DNA of 26,459 nucleotides from RGIG5612 sp045627365. Lineage in GTDB: Bacteria > Bacillota > Clostridia > Lachnospirales > Lachnospiraceae. The position numbers and the translations under genes were made by a program. Shown piece by piece: positions 1 to 7,434 of the stretch. The first letter of the stretch is position 1, and each line of letters starts with the position of its first letter. The notes under the pieces were generated by a model. That model made no database searches and had not been told where the DNA came from. It was given only the letters and a program-made list of their open reading frames with translations. The stretch spans positions 1 through 26,459 of the forward strand of contig JAZQNN010000032.1 of NCBI GenBank assembly GCA_045627365.1, read 5' to 3'.

Positions 1-24
1 GTAATTCTCGTTGATCTTGAACAT
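1..24 (-). CDS. dapL: LL-diaminopimelate aminotransferase, first 8 codons only (runs off the left edge)
   Basis: Only the start is in the window. The minus strand reads ATG then codons for FKINENY up to base 1. The start MxxINENY is typical of clostridial LL-diaminopimelate aminotransferase, whose usual beginning continues as LKLPGSYLF. The start codon is preceded by a GAGAGG ribosome binding site lying in the 11 nt between it and the stop of the carB-dapF frame, so the two are almost certainly cotranscribed. The enzyme makes LL-diaminopimelate from tetrahydrodipicolinate and glutamate in the cytosol. LL-diaminopimelate is the substrate of DapF, whose homologue is the C-terminal domain of the gene just upstream, and that context is the main support for so short a piece. 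With eight residues the identification remains provisional. Confidence 0.7.
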
Positions 25-35
25 ATGGACCTCTC

Positions 36-3000
36 TTATATCTGTACTACACCGTTGAATGCAAATTCCGCATTGCCCTTCAGCGATACTTTGCCGTCCT
101 CAGCGTATGTTACGAAGAGCTCGCCGCCAGGTACCATTACGCGGATCTCACTGCCCTTCCTGCACATTCCGCCTTCAACTGCAGCAACAGCTGCTGCGCA
201 TGCGCCTGTTCCGCAGGCTAATGTCGCGCCGCTTCCTCTTTCCCAGAAACGAGCCTTGATAGTGTGCTCATCAACGACCTTGATGAACTCGGTGTTTACT
301 CTCTCCGGGAAAAGCGGATCATTCTCGAACATCGGGCCGATCTTGTCTATATCTATGCCGTCCGGGTCATTGCCGAATACTACGCAGTGCGGGTTGCCCA
401 TAGACAGGCAGGTGATCTCATACTCGCCGCCGGCTACTTTGACTTTCTTGTTGATTATCTCGCCGTCAGCCTTAACAGGGATCTCTTTCGGGGCAAATTT
501 CGGTGTGCCCATATCGATCTGCGCACTGACCACTGTTCCTTCCTGGGTAAATACGCGTACCTGCTTAACGCCGTTCCTTGTCTCGATAGAGATGTGATTG
601 CCGCGGATGCCTTTGACGTCATGCATGTATTTTGCTACGCATCTCATTGCGTTGCCGGCTACCGGACCTTCTGAACCGTCCTTGTTGTACATGATCATCT
701 GCGCGTCCGCAACGCCGCTTCTCTTGATCAATACAATACCGTCGCCGCCGATGCTCTTATGACGGTCGCAAAGCTCTACCGAAAGTGATTCTGGGCTTTC
801 GATGTTCTGGTCGAAGCAATCGATGTAAATGAAGTCGTTGCCGCAGGTGTTCATCTTGGTGAACGCCATGTTGCGCTTAACGTTTCTCTTGTTGTTGATA
901 TCTACAAGCTCTGTATTGTACTCGCTGTAGCGTGAAAGAAGCGAATCTGCCAGAGCTCCGGCTGTGTCGATCGATGTCATGCACGGGATGCCGAGCGCGC
1001 ATGCGCGTCTTCTGAGCTTAACGCTGTCGAGTGCCGGAAGACGTCCCTTGGTGGATGTTGAAAGGATGTACTGAACGAGTCCTGACTCGATAAGCTCCAT
1101 GCCGTCCATACCGCAGGATGCATCGCCTGATTTCATGTGGATCTTTTCAACCAAAGCTGCCTCGATTCCTGCGTGCTTCAGTACTTCAGCGGTTCCTGCC
1201 GTAGCGTAAATGTCGAAGCCTGCGCTCATGAATTTGCGGGCGATTTCAGGTACTTCGTGCTTGTCTGTATCACGGACGGTGATGAATACTCCGCCCTTCT
1301 TGTGCATCTTGTAACCTGCTCCGATAAGTCCCTTGTAAAGAGCCTCGTGAAGGTTTCTGCCAAGTCCCAAAACTTCGCCTGTGGACTTCATCTCAGGTCC
1401 TAAGTGTGTATCGACGTCGATCAGTTTCTCGAATGAGAATACAGGCACCTTAACGGCCGTGTAGATCGGTTTGCGGTAAAGGCCCGTGCCGTATCCGAGG
1501 TCAGCTAATTTCTCGCCGAGGCTGACACGCATTGCGAGGTCTACCATCGGAACGCCTGTGACTTTGCTGAGGTACGGAACTGTTCTTGAGGCACGAGGAT
1601 TGACCTCGATCACGTAAAGCTCTCCGTCCCTGATGATATACTGGATATTGAAGATACCGATGGAATTCAGACCTTCGCACAGATACTTGGTCGTGGTCTC
1701 GATGTAAGCTGCCATAGCGTCATCGATATGAGCTGCAGGGTACATTGCGATCGAGTCGCCGGAGTGGATACCGGTTCTTTCAACGTGCTCCATGATACCC
1801 GGAAGCAAAACGTCTTTGCCGTCGTAGATCGCGTCAACTTCGATCTCTCGGCCTTCGATGTATTTGTCGATGAGAACCGGATTTTCAATGTTCTGAGCAA
1901 GGATGATGGCCATGTACTCTTTGATGTCGTCGTCAGAGAAGGCGATGACCATGTTCTGACCGCCGAGAACGTACGAAGGACGCATCAGTACCGGATAAGT
2001 AAGCTCTTTGGCAGCGCTGAGCGCCTCTTCGAGGGTCATAACGGTGAAGCCCTTTGCGCGGTGGATCTTCAGTCTTTCAAGGAGCTCGTCAAATCTCTCC
2101 CTGTCCTCAGCCATGTCGATGCTGTCAGCGCTTGTGCCGATGATGTTGATGCCGGCTTCGTTCAGCTTCTTCGTAAGCTTGATCGCAGTCTGGCCGCCGA
2201 ATGCGACTACCGCGCCGACCGGCTTCTCTACATCGATGACATGCATTACGTCTTCAATGTTGAGCGGCTCAAAATAAAGTCTGTCTGAAATATCGAAGTC
2301 TGTAGATACAGTCTCAGGGTTGTTATTAACGATAACTACGGTGTAGCCAAGTTCTTTCAGTATCTTTACGCAGTGAACGCTCGCGTAGTCGAACTCAATG
2401 CCCTGGCCGATTCGGATAGGGCCTGAACCGAATACCATAACGGTTGGCTTTGCCGGGTCTTTTTCGACTGTGGCGTGCTTGATAGGCGCGTCGTTCTCAT
2501 CGCGGTAAACGCTGTAGAAGTATGGGGTGAGGGCGTCGTATTTGCCTGCGCAGGTATCTACCATCTTGTAGACAGGTGCCATTCTGAAAGGCATCTCGCA
2601 GCCTGAAAGTCTCTTGAGTGTGCTGTCAAGATAGCCCAGTTTCTTGCCCTTTACGTAAAGCTCGCGGCTTAATGTCCCGCTCTTTTGAGCTTCAAGTTCA
2701 AGCTCGAAGGCTGCCAGATTGGCAAGGCGGTCAAGGAACCACGGGTTGATAGCGGTCGCGGCGTAAACTTTACCGATGACGCAAGCAGATGCGCAGCGGC
2801 CTTCCTTAGCGGCTGCGTTCTTGTTAAGAGAGCCTGCGCCCTTGTAAGCTGCGGTGCACTCTGCACATTTCCTGTAATCGCCTGCCTTGACTGCTCTCTT
2901 GATCGCTTCGTAAACGAAGAAGAATCTCTGGTCTGTAGCCTCTGCCATGGCGGTGTAAAGCTCATCATCACTCATTGCGGCAGCTGCCTTCAGATTCAGT

Positions 3001-4217
3001 GTGTCAAGTGAGATCTCAGCGCCCCTTACAGCCTTCATGATGGCTGCTTCGAAGGTATCGCCGATGGACATGACCTCGCCGGTCGCCTTCATCTGTGTGC
3101 CCAAGGTACGCTTTGCGTAAACGAATTTGTCAAACGGCCACTTCGGGAACTTGAGGGCAACATAATCGACTTCAGGCTCGTCGGCAGCCGTAGTAATGCC
3201 TGTCATTACGTTAGGGATCTCGTCAAGGGTGTAGCCTAATGCGACCTTGGTGGAAATCTTGGCTATCGGATAGCCGGTCGCTTTGCTGGCAAGTGCGGAC
3301 GAACGGGAAACTCTCGGATTGACCTCGATGACCGCGTATTCGTCTGTCTCCGGATGAAGCGCGAGCTGAACGTTGCATCCGCCCTCAACGCCGAGCGCTT
3401 CAACGATTGCCAGAGCCGCGTTTCTTAACTTGGTAAGTACCTCGTTTGTCAGCGTGATCGCCGGCGCAACTACGATACTGTCGCCTGTATGAACGCCTAC
3501 CGGATCAACGTTCTCCATTGAGCAGACGATGATCGCGCGCCCTGTATGGTCACGCATGGTCTCGAATTCTATTTCCTTCCAGCCGGCAACGCTCTTCTCG
3601 ATCAGAATCTGGCCGATCGGTGAAGCTGCGATTCCGCCGTGAGCGATCTCCTTGAGAGCTGCTCTGTCAGCTGCCATTCCGCCGCCTGTACCGCCGAGTG
3701 TGAATGCCGGGCGGACGATCACCGGATATCCGATCTCCTCGGCAAATGCCAGCGCGTCCTCAACTGCCGTAACGACCTTGGACGGGATGCAAGGCTGACC
3801 GATGCTTTCCATCGTATCCTTGAACATCTGCCTGTCTTCGGCTTTGTCTATGGTCTCCGGGAAGGAGCCGATCAGACGTACGTTGTGCTCTGCCAGGAAG
3901 CCGCTTTTTGCCAGCTGCATGGAGAGCGTCAGGCCGGTCTGTCCTCCGAGGCCCGAAAGAATGCTGTCAGGTTTCTCCTTCTCGATAATTCTCTGGATAG
4001 TTGTGAGCGTGAGTGGCTCAATGTAGATCCTGTCGGCCATGACTGCGTCTGTCATGATCGTAGCCGGATTGGAATTGACCAAAACGATCTCTATTCCGTC
4101 TTCTTTAAGTGCGCGGCACGCCTGAACACCTGCGTAGTCAAATTCGGCAGCCTGTCCGATAACGATAGGTCCCGATCCGATAACAAGAACTTTTTTGATA
4201 CTTGGATTGAGTGGCAT
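36..4217 (-). CDS. carB: Carbamoyl-phosphate synthase large chain fused to a diaminopimelate-epimerase-like domain
   Basis: One open frame of 1393 codons. Residues 1-400 form the carboxyphosphate half (LGGTGGG near 174-180), about 401-590 the oligomerisation domain, about 591-970 the carbamoyl-phosphate half (LGGQN near 751-755), and about 971-1108 the MGS-like allosteric domain ending in ELVDINN, a usual CarB end. Residues 1117-1393 are a full-length DapF-like domain starting MAFTKM, with GNDF, MYNKDG, GNPH, RVNTEF and ACGTGA motifs. CarB makes carbamoyl phosphate for pyrimidines and arginine; DapF converts LL- to meso-diaminopimelate. Only about eight residues link the two and no stop codon separates them. 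Oddities: an extra segment with four Cys at 451-479; Ala1187 (DapF residue 71) where the first catalytic Cys is expected; Ala1331 where the ERGxGET motif has Glu. The second catalytic Cys, 1335, is present. No carA lies in the window. The start has an AAGGAGG site at good spacing. An internal start at 867-869 for a separate DapF cannot be excluded, though no good ribosome binding site precedes it. Confidence 0.95.
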   Translation of the reverse strand: MPLNPSIKKVLVIGSGPIVIGQAAEFDYAGVQACRALKEDGIEIVLVNSNPATIMTDAVMADRIYIEPLTLTTIQRIIEKEKPDSILSGLGGQTGLTLSMQLAKSGFLAEHNVRLIGSFPETIDKAEDRQMFKDTMESIGQPCIPSKVVTAVEDALAFAEEIGYPVIVRPAFTLGGTGGGMAADRAALKEIAHGGIAASPIGQILIEKSVAGWKEIEFETMRDHTGRAIIVCSMENVDPVGVHTGDSIVVAPAITLTNEVLTKLRNAALAIVEALGVEGGCNVQLALHPETDEYAVIEVNPRVSRSSALASKATGYPIAKISTKVALGYTLDEIPNVMTGITTAADEPEVDYVALKFPKWPFDKFVYAKRTLGTQMKATGEVMSIGDTFEAAIMKAVRGAEISLDTLNLKAAAAMSDDELYTAMAEATDQRFFFVYEAIKRAVKAGDYRKCAECTAAYKGAGSLNKNAAAKEGRCASACVIGKVYAATAINPWFLDRLANLAAFELELEAQKSGTLSRELYVKGKKLGYLDSTLKRLSGCEMPFRMAPVYKMVDTCAGKYDALTPYFYSVYRDENDAPIKHATVEKDPAKPTVMVFGSGPIRIGQGIEFDYASVHCVKILKELGYTVVIVNNNPETVSTDFDISDRLYFEPLNIEDVMHVIDVEKPVGAVVAFGGQTAIKLTKKLNEAGINIIGTSADSIDMAEDRERFDELLERLKIHRAKGFTVMTLEEALSAAKELTYPVLMRPSYVLGGQNMVIAFSDDDIKEYMAIILAQNIENPVLIDKYIEGREIEVDAIYDGKDVLLPGIMEHVERTGIHSGDSIAMYPAAHIDDAMAAYIETTTKYLCEGLNSIGIFNIQYIIRDGELYVIEVNPRASRTVPYLSKVTGVPMVDLAMRVSLGEKLADLGYGTGLYRKPIYTAVKVPVFSFEKLIDVDTHLGPEMKSTGEVLGLGRNLHEALYKGLIGAGYKMHKKGGVFITVRDTDKHEVPEIARKFMSAGFDIYATAGTAEVLKHAGIEAALVEKIHMKSGDASCGMDGMELIESGLVQYILSTSTKGRLPALDSVKLRRRACALGIPCMTSIDTAGALADSLLSRYSEYNTELVDINNKRNVKRNMAFTKMNTCGNDFIYIDCFDQNIESPESLSVELCDRHKSIGGDGIVLIKRSGVADAQMIMYNKDGSEGPVAGNAMRCVAKYMHDVKGIRGNHISIETRNGVKQVRVFTQEGTVVSAQIDMGTPKFAPKEIPVKADGEIINKKVKVAGGEYEITCLSMGNPHCVVFGNDPDGIDIDKIGPMFENDPLFPERVNTEFIKVVDEHTIKARFWERGSGATLACGTGACAAAVAAVEGGMCRKGSEIRVMVPGGELFVTYAEDGKVSLKGNAEFAFNGVVQI

Positions 4218-4534
4218 GAATAGCCTCCTTCTATGAATAACAAACTCGTCTGTAGAAAAATCAAAAAATGATTTTATATATTATAATTCACGCAAAAAAA
4301 TCTGTCAGTAGAATAATGTGTAGAAAATAGCTGAAATGAGTGATGTTTTTTTGGGCGATTTTGCTTTGGTGTAATAATGTGATAACGCATTAACATAGAA
4401 AAAATGGAAACTATGGTTGTAAAATGCCGTGAAAAGATATATCATTATCTCATCGAACACAAGCGCATCTTCACCGGTAGTGAAGACGGCGGTGAAGGTG
4501 TTAGATTTCAATATTCAGAAAGGAAGAAAAAGGA
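4218..4534. other. Divergent intergenic region between carB and the DUF4190-like gene
   Basis: This 317-base, AT-rich stretch holds the carB promoter on the minus strand and must also hold the promoter of the small membrane protein gene on the plus strand. No good sigma-A match was found for the latter. No attenuator hairpin, PyrR-type leader or riboswitch is apparent between the carB promoter and its start (5' leader about 56 nt). Short open frames here have no family resemblance. Confidence 0.6.
4280..4308 (-). promoter_or_regulatory. Promoter of carB-dapF-dapL
   Basis: On the minus strand CTGACA (4303-4308) and a perfect TATAAT (4280-4285) are separated by 17 nt, close to the sigma-A consensus. 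Transcription would begin near 4273, giving a leader of roughly 56 nt before the carB ATG, with an AAGGAGG ribosome binding site just ahead of the start. Confidence 0.75.
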
Positions 4535-4843
4535 ATGGAAAATACCAGAAAATCTTCAATCACAGCTATGGTTCTTTCAATCGTTTCTGTATGTCTCGGT
4601 TGGGAGTGGGCAGCAGGCTGGGTAGGACTTATCTTCTCAATCGCAGCTGTTGTTCTCGGAATTATTGCAAGAAAGAAAGCTACCGAGCTCAAAGACGTTA
4701 CAACTAACCCGGATCGCGTATTCGTTAAGGTTGCCAACATCTGCGGACTTGTCGGCATGATCCTTGGTATCATCGCAATCGTTCTCAGCGTTGTTTGCGG
4801 TATCGTTGAGTGCTCAGCAAGTGCTCTTAACAGCCTGTACTAA
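4535..4843 (+). CDS. Small DUF4190-like integral membrane protein
   Basis: A 102-residue protein with two hydrophobic blocks (about 8-45 and 66-95), each likely a membrane hairpin or single helix, separated by a short charged stretch with KATELKD. The pattern of an N-terminal hydrophobic segment, an ARKK-type basic turn and a second Gly/Ile/Val-rich segment resembles DUF4190-type small membrane proteins of Bacillota, whose role is unknown. The ATG is preceded by AAGGAAGAAAAAGGA, a purine-rich ribosome binding site. A terminator-like hairpin follows 36 nt after the stop, and lgt starts just after that, so the two may be partly cotranscribed. The family call rests on overall pattern rather than a signature motif. 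Confidence 0.75.
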   Translation: MENTRKSSITAMVLSIVSVCLGWEWAAGWVGLIFSIAAVVLGIIARKKATELKDVTTNPDRVFVKVANICGLVGMILGIIAIVLSVVCGIVECSASALNSLY

Positions 4844-4879
4844 TTCAACACGCTGGTTGACAGATCAAATAGACGAAAT

Positions 4880-4911
4880 AGGGACTGCTCCTGGCAGTCC
4901 CTTCGTTTTCT
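4880..4911 (+). terminator. Terminator-like hairpin between the small membrane protein gene and lgt
   Basis: A perfect 9-bp stem (AGGGACTGC / GCAGTCCCT) with a 5-nt loop (4880-4902) is followed by TCGTTTTC, a weak T tract. It ends only 15 nt before the lgt ATG at 4918 and occupies the place where a ribosome binding site would be expected. Confidence 0.6.
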
Positions 4912-4917
4912 CAGCCT

Positions 4918-5754
4918 ATGCATCCATCATTTACCGTCTTCGGGACGCTCATGTCTTCATACGCAGCCTGTATCGCCGTCGGCGCAGTTCTCGGCGTTCT
5001 TTTGGCAATCTTTGTCACCCGCCGCAGGTATAGCTTCAACGAGATAGACTACACAACTCTGCTCGTCTGGGCTTTTATCCCGAGCATGGTAGGCGCCAAG
5101 CTGCTTTTCTTCATTGTTGAACTCAAGACATTCCTGGCGCACCCGGAAATGTTCGTCACCTTCTTAAGAGGTGGCAGTGTCTTCTTAGGCGGCGTACTCG
5201 GTGCGCTGATCGGTGTCTTTTTCGGCACGCGCCGCTTCCGCTGGAACTACATCAAAGCCTTAGATACCATGATCCCGCCTATTTGTCTCGCTCATGCCCT
5301 TGGGCGCGTTGGCTGCTTCCTCGGCGGCTGCTGCTACGGCCGCGAGACAGACAGCATTTTCGGCGTGATCTACCCGGAGGGAAGCCCTGCGCCTGCCGGT
5401 GTCAAACTCCTCCCGACACAGCTTTTCGAGACATGTTTTCTCCTTATCTGGTGCGCGGTTACAATGGTTATCCTTCTTCGCAAAAAGCAGGATTCTTATG
5501 TCTCGAAGCCGGGTCACACCCTTTCAGCTTACCTTATCGGGTACGGCGCGTGGCGGTTTTTCCTTGAGTTTTTCCGCAACGACAGACGCGGCAGCGTCGG
5601 TGCGCTTACGACCTCTCAGTTTATCAGCTGCTTCCTCATTGCAGGAGGCATTTTGCTGCTGATCTTCCGCAAGCCGGTCGTCAGCTTCTTTGAGAAGATC
5701 TGCGTTCAGCGAAAGCCCGGCAAATCCGAGCTTCGCAAGGCTAAAAAGTCTTAA
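4918..5754 (+). CDS. lgt: Prolipoprotein diacylglyceryl transferase family protein (Lgt-like)
   Basis: A 278-residue polytopic membrane protein, the usual Lgt length (260-290). It begins MHP, as many Lgt proteins do, and has about seven hydrophobic segments. Residues 126-141 carry HALGRVGCFLGGCCYG, the Cys-rich form of the Lgt signature found in a clostridial branch, where classical Lgt has GRxGNFxNxE-like residues. LLPTQLFE (164-171) matches the family HPxQLYE motif, and FLEFFRNDRRG (215-225) supplies the conserved late arginine. Lgt transfers diacylglycerol from phosphatidylglycerol to the lipobox Cys of prolipoproteins at the outer face of the membrane; the leucine-rich-repeat lipoprotein in this window would be a possible substrate. 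The Cys-rich signature leaves open whether this is the housekeeping enzyme or a paralogue. No ribosome binding site precedes the ATG; the start was chosen by fit to the family N-terminus. Confidence 0.85.
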   Translation: MHPSFTVFGTLMSSYAACIAVGAVLGVLLAIFVTRRRYSFNEIDYTTLLVWAFIPSMVGAKLLFFIVELKTFLAHPEMFVTFLRGGSVFLGGVLGALIGVFFGTRRFRWNYIKALDTMIPPICLAHALGRVGCFLGGCCYGRETDSIFGVIYPEGSPAPAGVKLLPTQLFETCFLLIWCAVTMVILLRKKQDSYVSKPGHTLSAYLIGYGAWRFFLEFFRNDRRGSVGALTTSQFISCFLIAGGILLLIFRKPVVSFFEKICVQRKPGKSELRKAKKS

Positions 5755-5860
5755 GAAATGCGCGCCTTGTGGGTAGGGATTCCCATTTTTGAGGGTTATT
5801 TTGTAAATATTTTGTGATTTACAAATTATTTTCAGCTTGTCTTTCTGTTTTTTGTGTGTC

Positions 5861-5884
5861 GCCGCTGCAAAGGCGGCTTTTTTT
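5861..5884 (+). terminator. Rho-independent terminator downstream of lgt
   Basis: GCCGC and GCGGC form a 5-bp GC-only stem with a 7-nt loop, followed directly by seven T residues. It lies about 107 nt after the lgt stop and is the first good terminator for that transcript. Confidence 0.7.
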
Positions 5885-5952
5885 GACCCTCTGGGTATCT
5901 AAAAAACAGTGTTTTTCCCAAAAGAGAAAAATCCGTCCAATTAAGTGGCTTT

Positions 5953-6087
5953 GCAAGCCTGCCGTCTCTCCGTTTTTTCGGCAGGTTTGGAATTAATTGC
6001 GCTTTTTGTTGTAATTGTAACAGTTCTTTATGACAAGTCAGCCAAGATTGCAAACCTGCCGAATTTTTGGAGAGACGGCAGGCCCGC
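5953..6087. repeat. Imperfect inverted repeat, two 37-nt arms, each arm itself a hairpin
   Basis: The arms are 5953-5989 and 6051-6087, separated by 61 bases. Reverse-complemented, the right arm matches the left at 30 of 37 positions. Differences are confined to two bases near the outer end and five in the middle, while CCTGCCGTCTCTCC and TTCGGCAGGTTTG are identical. Each arm also contains CCTGCCG and CGGCAGG about 14 nt apart, so each can fold alone, or the two can pair into one long hairpin. Confidence 0.8.
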
Positions 6088-6133
6088 AAACGCACTATTT
6101 TATCAACTTTTTTCTCTTTCATGAAAATGGCGG

Positions 6134-6166
6134 AAAAAAAGCCGGTCTTCAGAGATGAAAACCGGC
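6134..6166 (-). terminator. Second, distal minus-strand terminator
   Basis: On the minus strand GCCGGT and ACCGGC form a 6-bp stem with a 14-nt loop, followed by seven T residues. It lies about 105 nt beyond the stop of the transglutaminase-like gene and would back up the terminator at 6198-6226. Confidence 0.6.
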
Positions 6167-6197
6167 GCAAATGAGTCGAACAGCGGCAAAATGCCAT

Positions 6198-6226
6198 AAA
6201 AAGATTCAGGCCGATCGGCCTGAATC
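6198..6226 (-). terminator. Terminator of the transglutaminase-like gene
   Basis: A perfect 24-nt palindrome (half-site GATTCAGGCCGA, 6203-6226) is followed on the minus strand by five T residues (6198-6202). It lies 44 nt after the stop of the gene at 6271-7413 and is the likely primary terminator. Confidence 0.75.
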
Positions 6227-6270
6227 AATAGTAGCTGTAATACAGTTGTGATGCAAGTGAATTTTTAGGA

Positions 6271-7413
6271 TCAAACCTCGTCGCCTGTGGGCTCCTCGAT
6301 AGGAGGATCCTCAATGACAGGCTCTTCACTGCTCGGTTCTTCTTCGCTGCTCGGCTCTTCCTCGCTGCTTGGCTCTTCGTCCGACTCATCCGTTTCGTCC
6401 GACTCATCTGACTCGTCAGACTCGTCGGTATCATCTTCGTCGGTTTCTTCCTCAACGTAAACGTGGTCGTACTCAACGCCCTCCGGATCGGTCTCCGGTA
6501 CGAACGGAAGATCAGGATCGGCATACGGTGGGAACAGCTCCGGATCCCAGTTATGGCAGCTGTACCCGTGACGTGCGGAGAAATCCCATACATAGTCGTC
6601 ATCTACCATGCAGATCATTCCGTCCTCGCCCCAGTTCCAGCAGGTCGCGTCGAAGTGCAGCCAGTTTTCACCGTCTTCGCTGACAAGGCACCAGTAATGA
6701 ACACGTGTGCCAGCCTTATTACGGATCAGAGAAACCTGATATCCAAGCCGCTCAAGCAGCACTCTTGAAAGGCCGTAAGTACAACGGCAGTCGCCCTGAC
6801 GTGTCGTCAGATAATAGTAAGCGTTGGTCATGTATTCCGTGACCGGAGCATAGTCGACAGCGGTGTATGCAAATTTATGCACATAGTACCAGACGTCTTC
6901 CGGAGTATTTACGCCCGTATCGATGATCTCGTCGATCATTTCATACAATTCCTCCGGATCGATGCCGCTCGGCTCGTGCACCTGCACCTTCAGTGTGAGC
7001 GTCGAACTGTTGCCGCTCGCATCGGTCGCGGTGTAAGTAACATAGTAAATTCCGGCCTTGGTCAGGTCGACCTCGGAAGCGTCCACCTCAAGAGTAGGCT
7101 CTTCGTCATAATCGTCCGTAACGGTAACGGCCTTTTTGTAAGAAATAGTGCCGCCCACTACGACTGAAATGTCATCACCGGTTATCACAGGAGGTGTCTT
7201 GTCGTTCGGATTGGCCTCAGACTTTTTCTTGCTTTTTTTACTTACCCCGATAGCTGAAGAATCCGTAAAACTGTTATGCTGAATAAGATAATCTATGTCG
7301 GTCCATCTGCTCAGGCGTTTGCTTGAAGCAGAGATGACAATGATTACCGCGGTAAATACTATAACTATGGCTGCCTTAAGGCAGATATTTACGATCAGAT
7401 TTTTTCTTTTCAT
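6271..7413 (-). CDS. Membrane-anchored Ig-like / transglutaminase-like surface protein with acidic tail
   Basis: A 380-residue protein. Residues 7-29 are a single hydrophobic segment after MKRK, an uncleaved anchor or signal peptide with no lipobox. Residues about 73-146 (PPVITGD to TLKVQV) form a DUF5011-type Ig-like beta domain, with TDDYDE and the closing TYTATDASGN motif. Residues about 150-290 are transglutaminase-like: GDC209 in RQGDCRCTYGLS, H239 in TRVHYW and D255 in WLHFDATCW give the Cys-His-Asp triad. The last 75 residues are very acidic, with DESDESD runs and three EEPSSE units. The layout points to an extracellular protein held by its N-terminus. Transglutaminase-fold proteins include peptidases and cross-linkers, and no substrate can be named. 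It is a single-gene unit with its own promoter and tandem terminators. The ribosome binding site (GAGCG) is weak. Confidence 0.85.
   Translation of the reverse strand: MKRKNLIVNICLKAAIVIVFTAVIIVISASSKRLSRWTDIDYLIQHNSFTDSSAIGVSKKSKKKSEANPNDKTPPVITGDDISVVVGGTISYKKAVTVTDDYDEEPTLEVDASEVDLTKAGIYYVTYTATDASGNSSTLTLKVQVHEPSGIDPEELYEMIDEIIDTGVNTPEDVWYYVHKFAYTAVDYAPVTEYMTNAYYYLTTRQGDCRCTYGLSRVLLERLGYQVSLIRNKAGTRVHYWCLVSEDGENWLHFDATCWNWGEDGMICMVDDDYVWDFSARHGYSCHNWDPELFPPYADPDLPFVPETDPEGVEYDHVYVEEETDEDDTDESDESDESDETDESDEEPSSEEEPSSEEEPSSEEPVIEDPPIEEPTGDEV
6320..6377 (-). repeat. 18-bp tandem repeat coding for EEPSSE units
   Basis: Three imperfect copies of an 18-bp unit (6320-6334 shortened to 15 bp, 6335-6352, 6353-6370 and flank) encode the SSEEEP repeats of the acidic tail. 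This kind of repeat can change copy number by slippage without breaking the frame. Confidence 0.65.
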
Positions 7414-7434
7414 GATAAGTCGCTCAAATAAGCT

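Larger units (their letters stand above)
5755..6202. other. Intergenic region with terminators and a nested inverted repeat
   Basis: About 450 bases between the lgt stop and the terminator of the transglutaminase-like gene. It holds a plus-strand terminator (5861-5884), a 135-base inverted repeat (5953-6087) and a minus-strand terminator (6134-6166). No protein-coding frame here looks real. Confidence 0.7.

Noticed and set aside
25..674. Plus-strand open frames opposite the DapF domain
   Set aside because: They mirror a strongly conserved gene on the other strand and have no family resemblance or ribosome binding site.
3639..4223. 194-codon plus-strand frame opposite the start of carB
   Set aside because: Antisense to the well-conserved CarB N-terminus; Cys- and Arg-rich composition is that of a shadow frame.
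5832..6197. 121-codon minus-strand frame across the inverted repeat
   Set aside because: It runs through the terminators and both repeat arms, with no ribosome binding site or family resemblance.
6203..6226. Perfect 24-nt palindrome as a regulator or attachment site
   Set aside because: It is followed by a T run on the minus strand right after a minus-strand gene, so a terminator explains it.
6320..6440. Repeated stretch as a CRISPR or intergenic repeat
   Set aside because: The repeats are in frame within the acidic tail of the transglutaminase-like protein and have no spacers.
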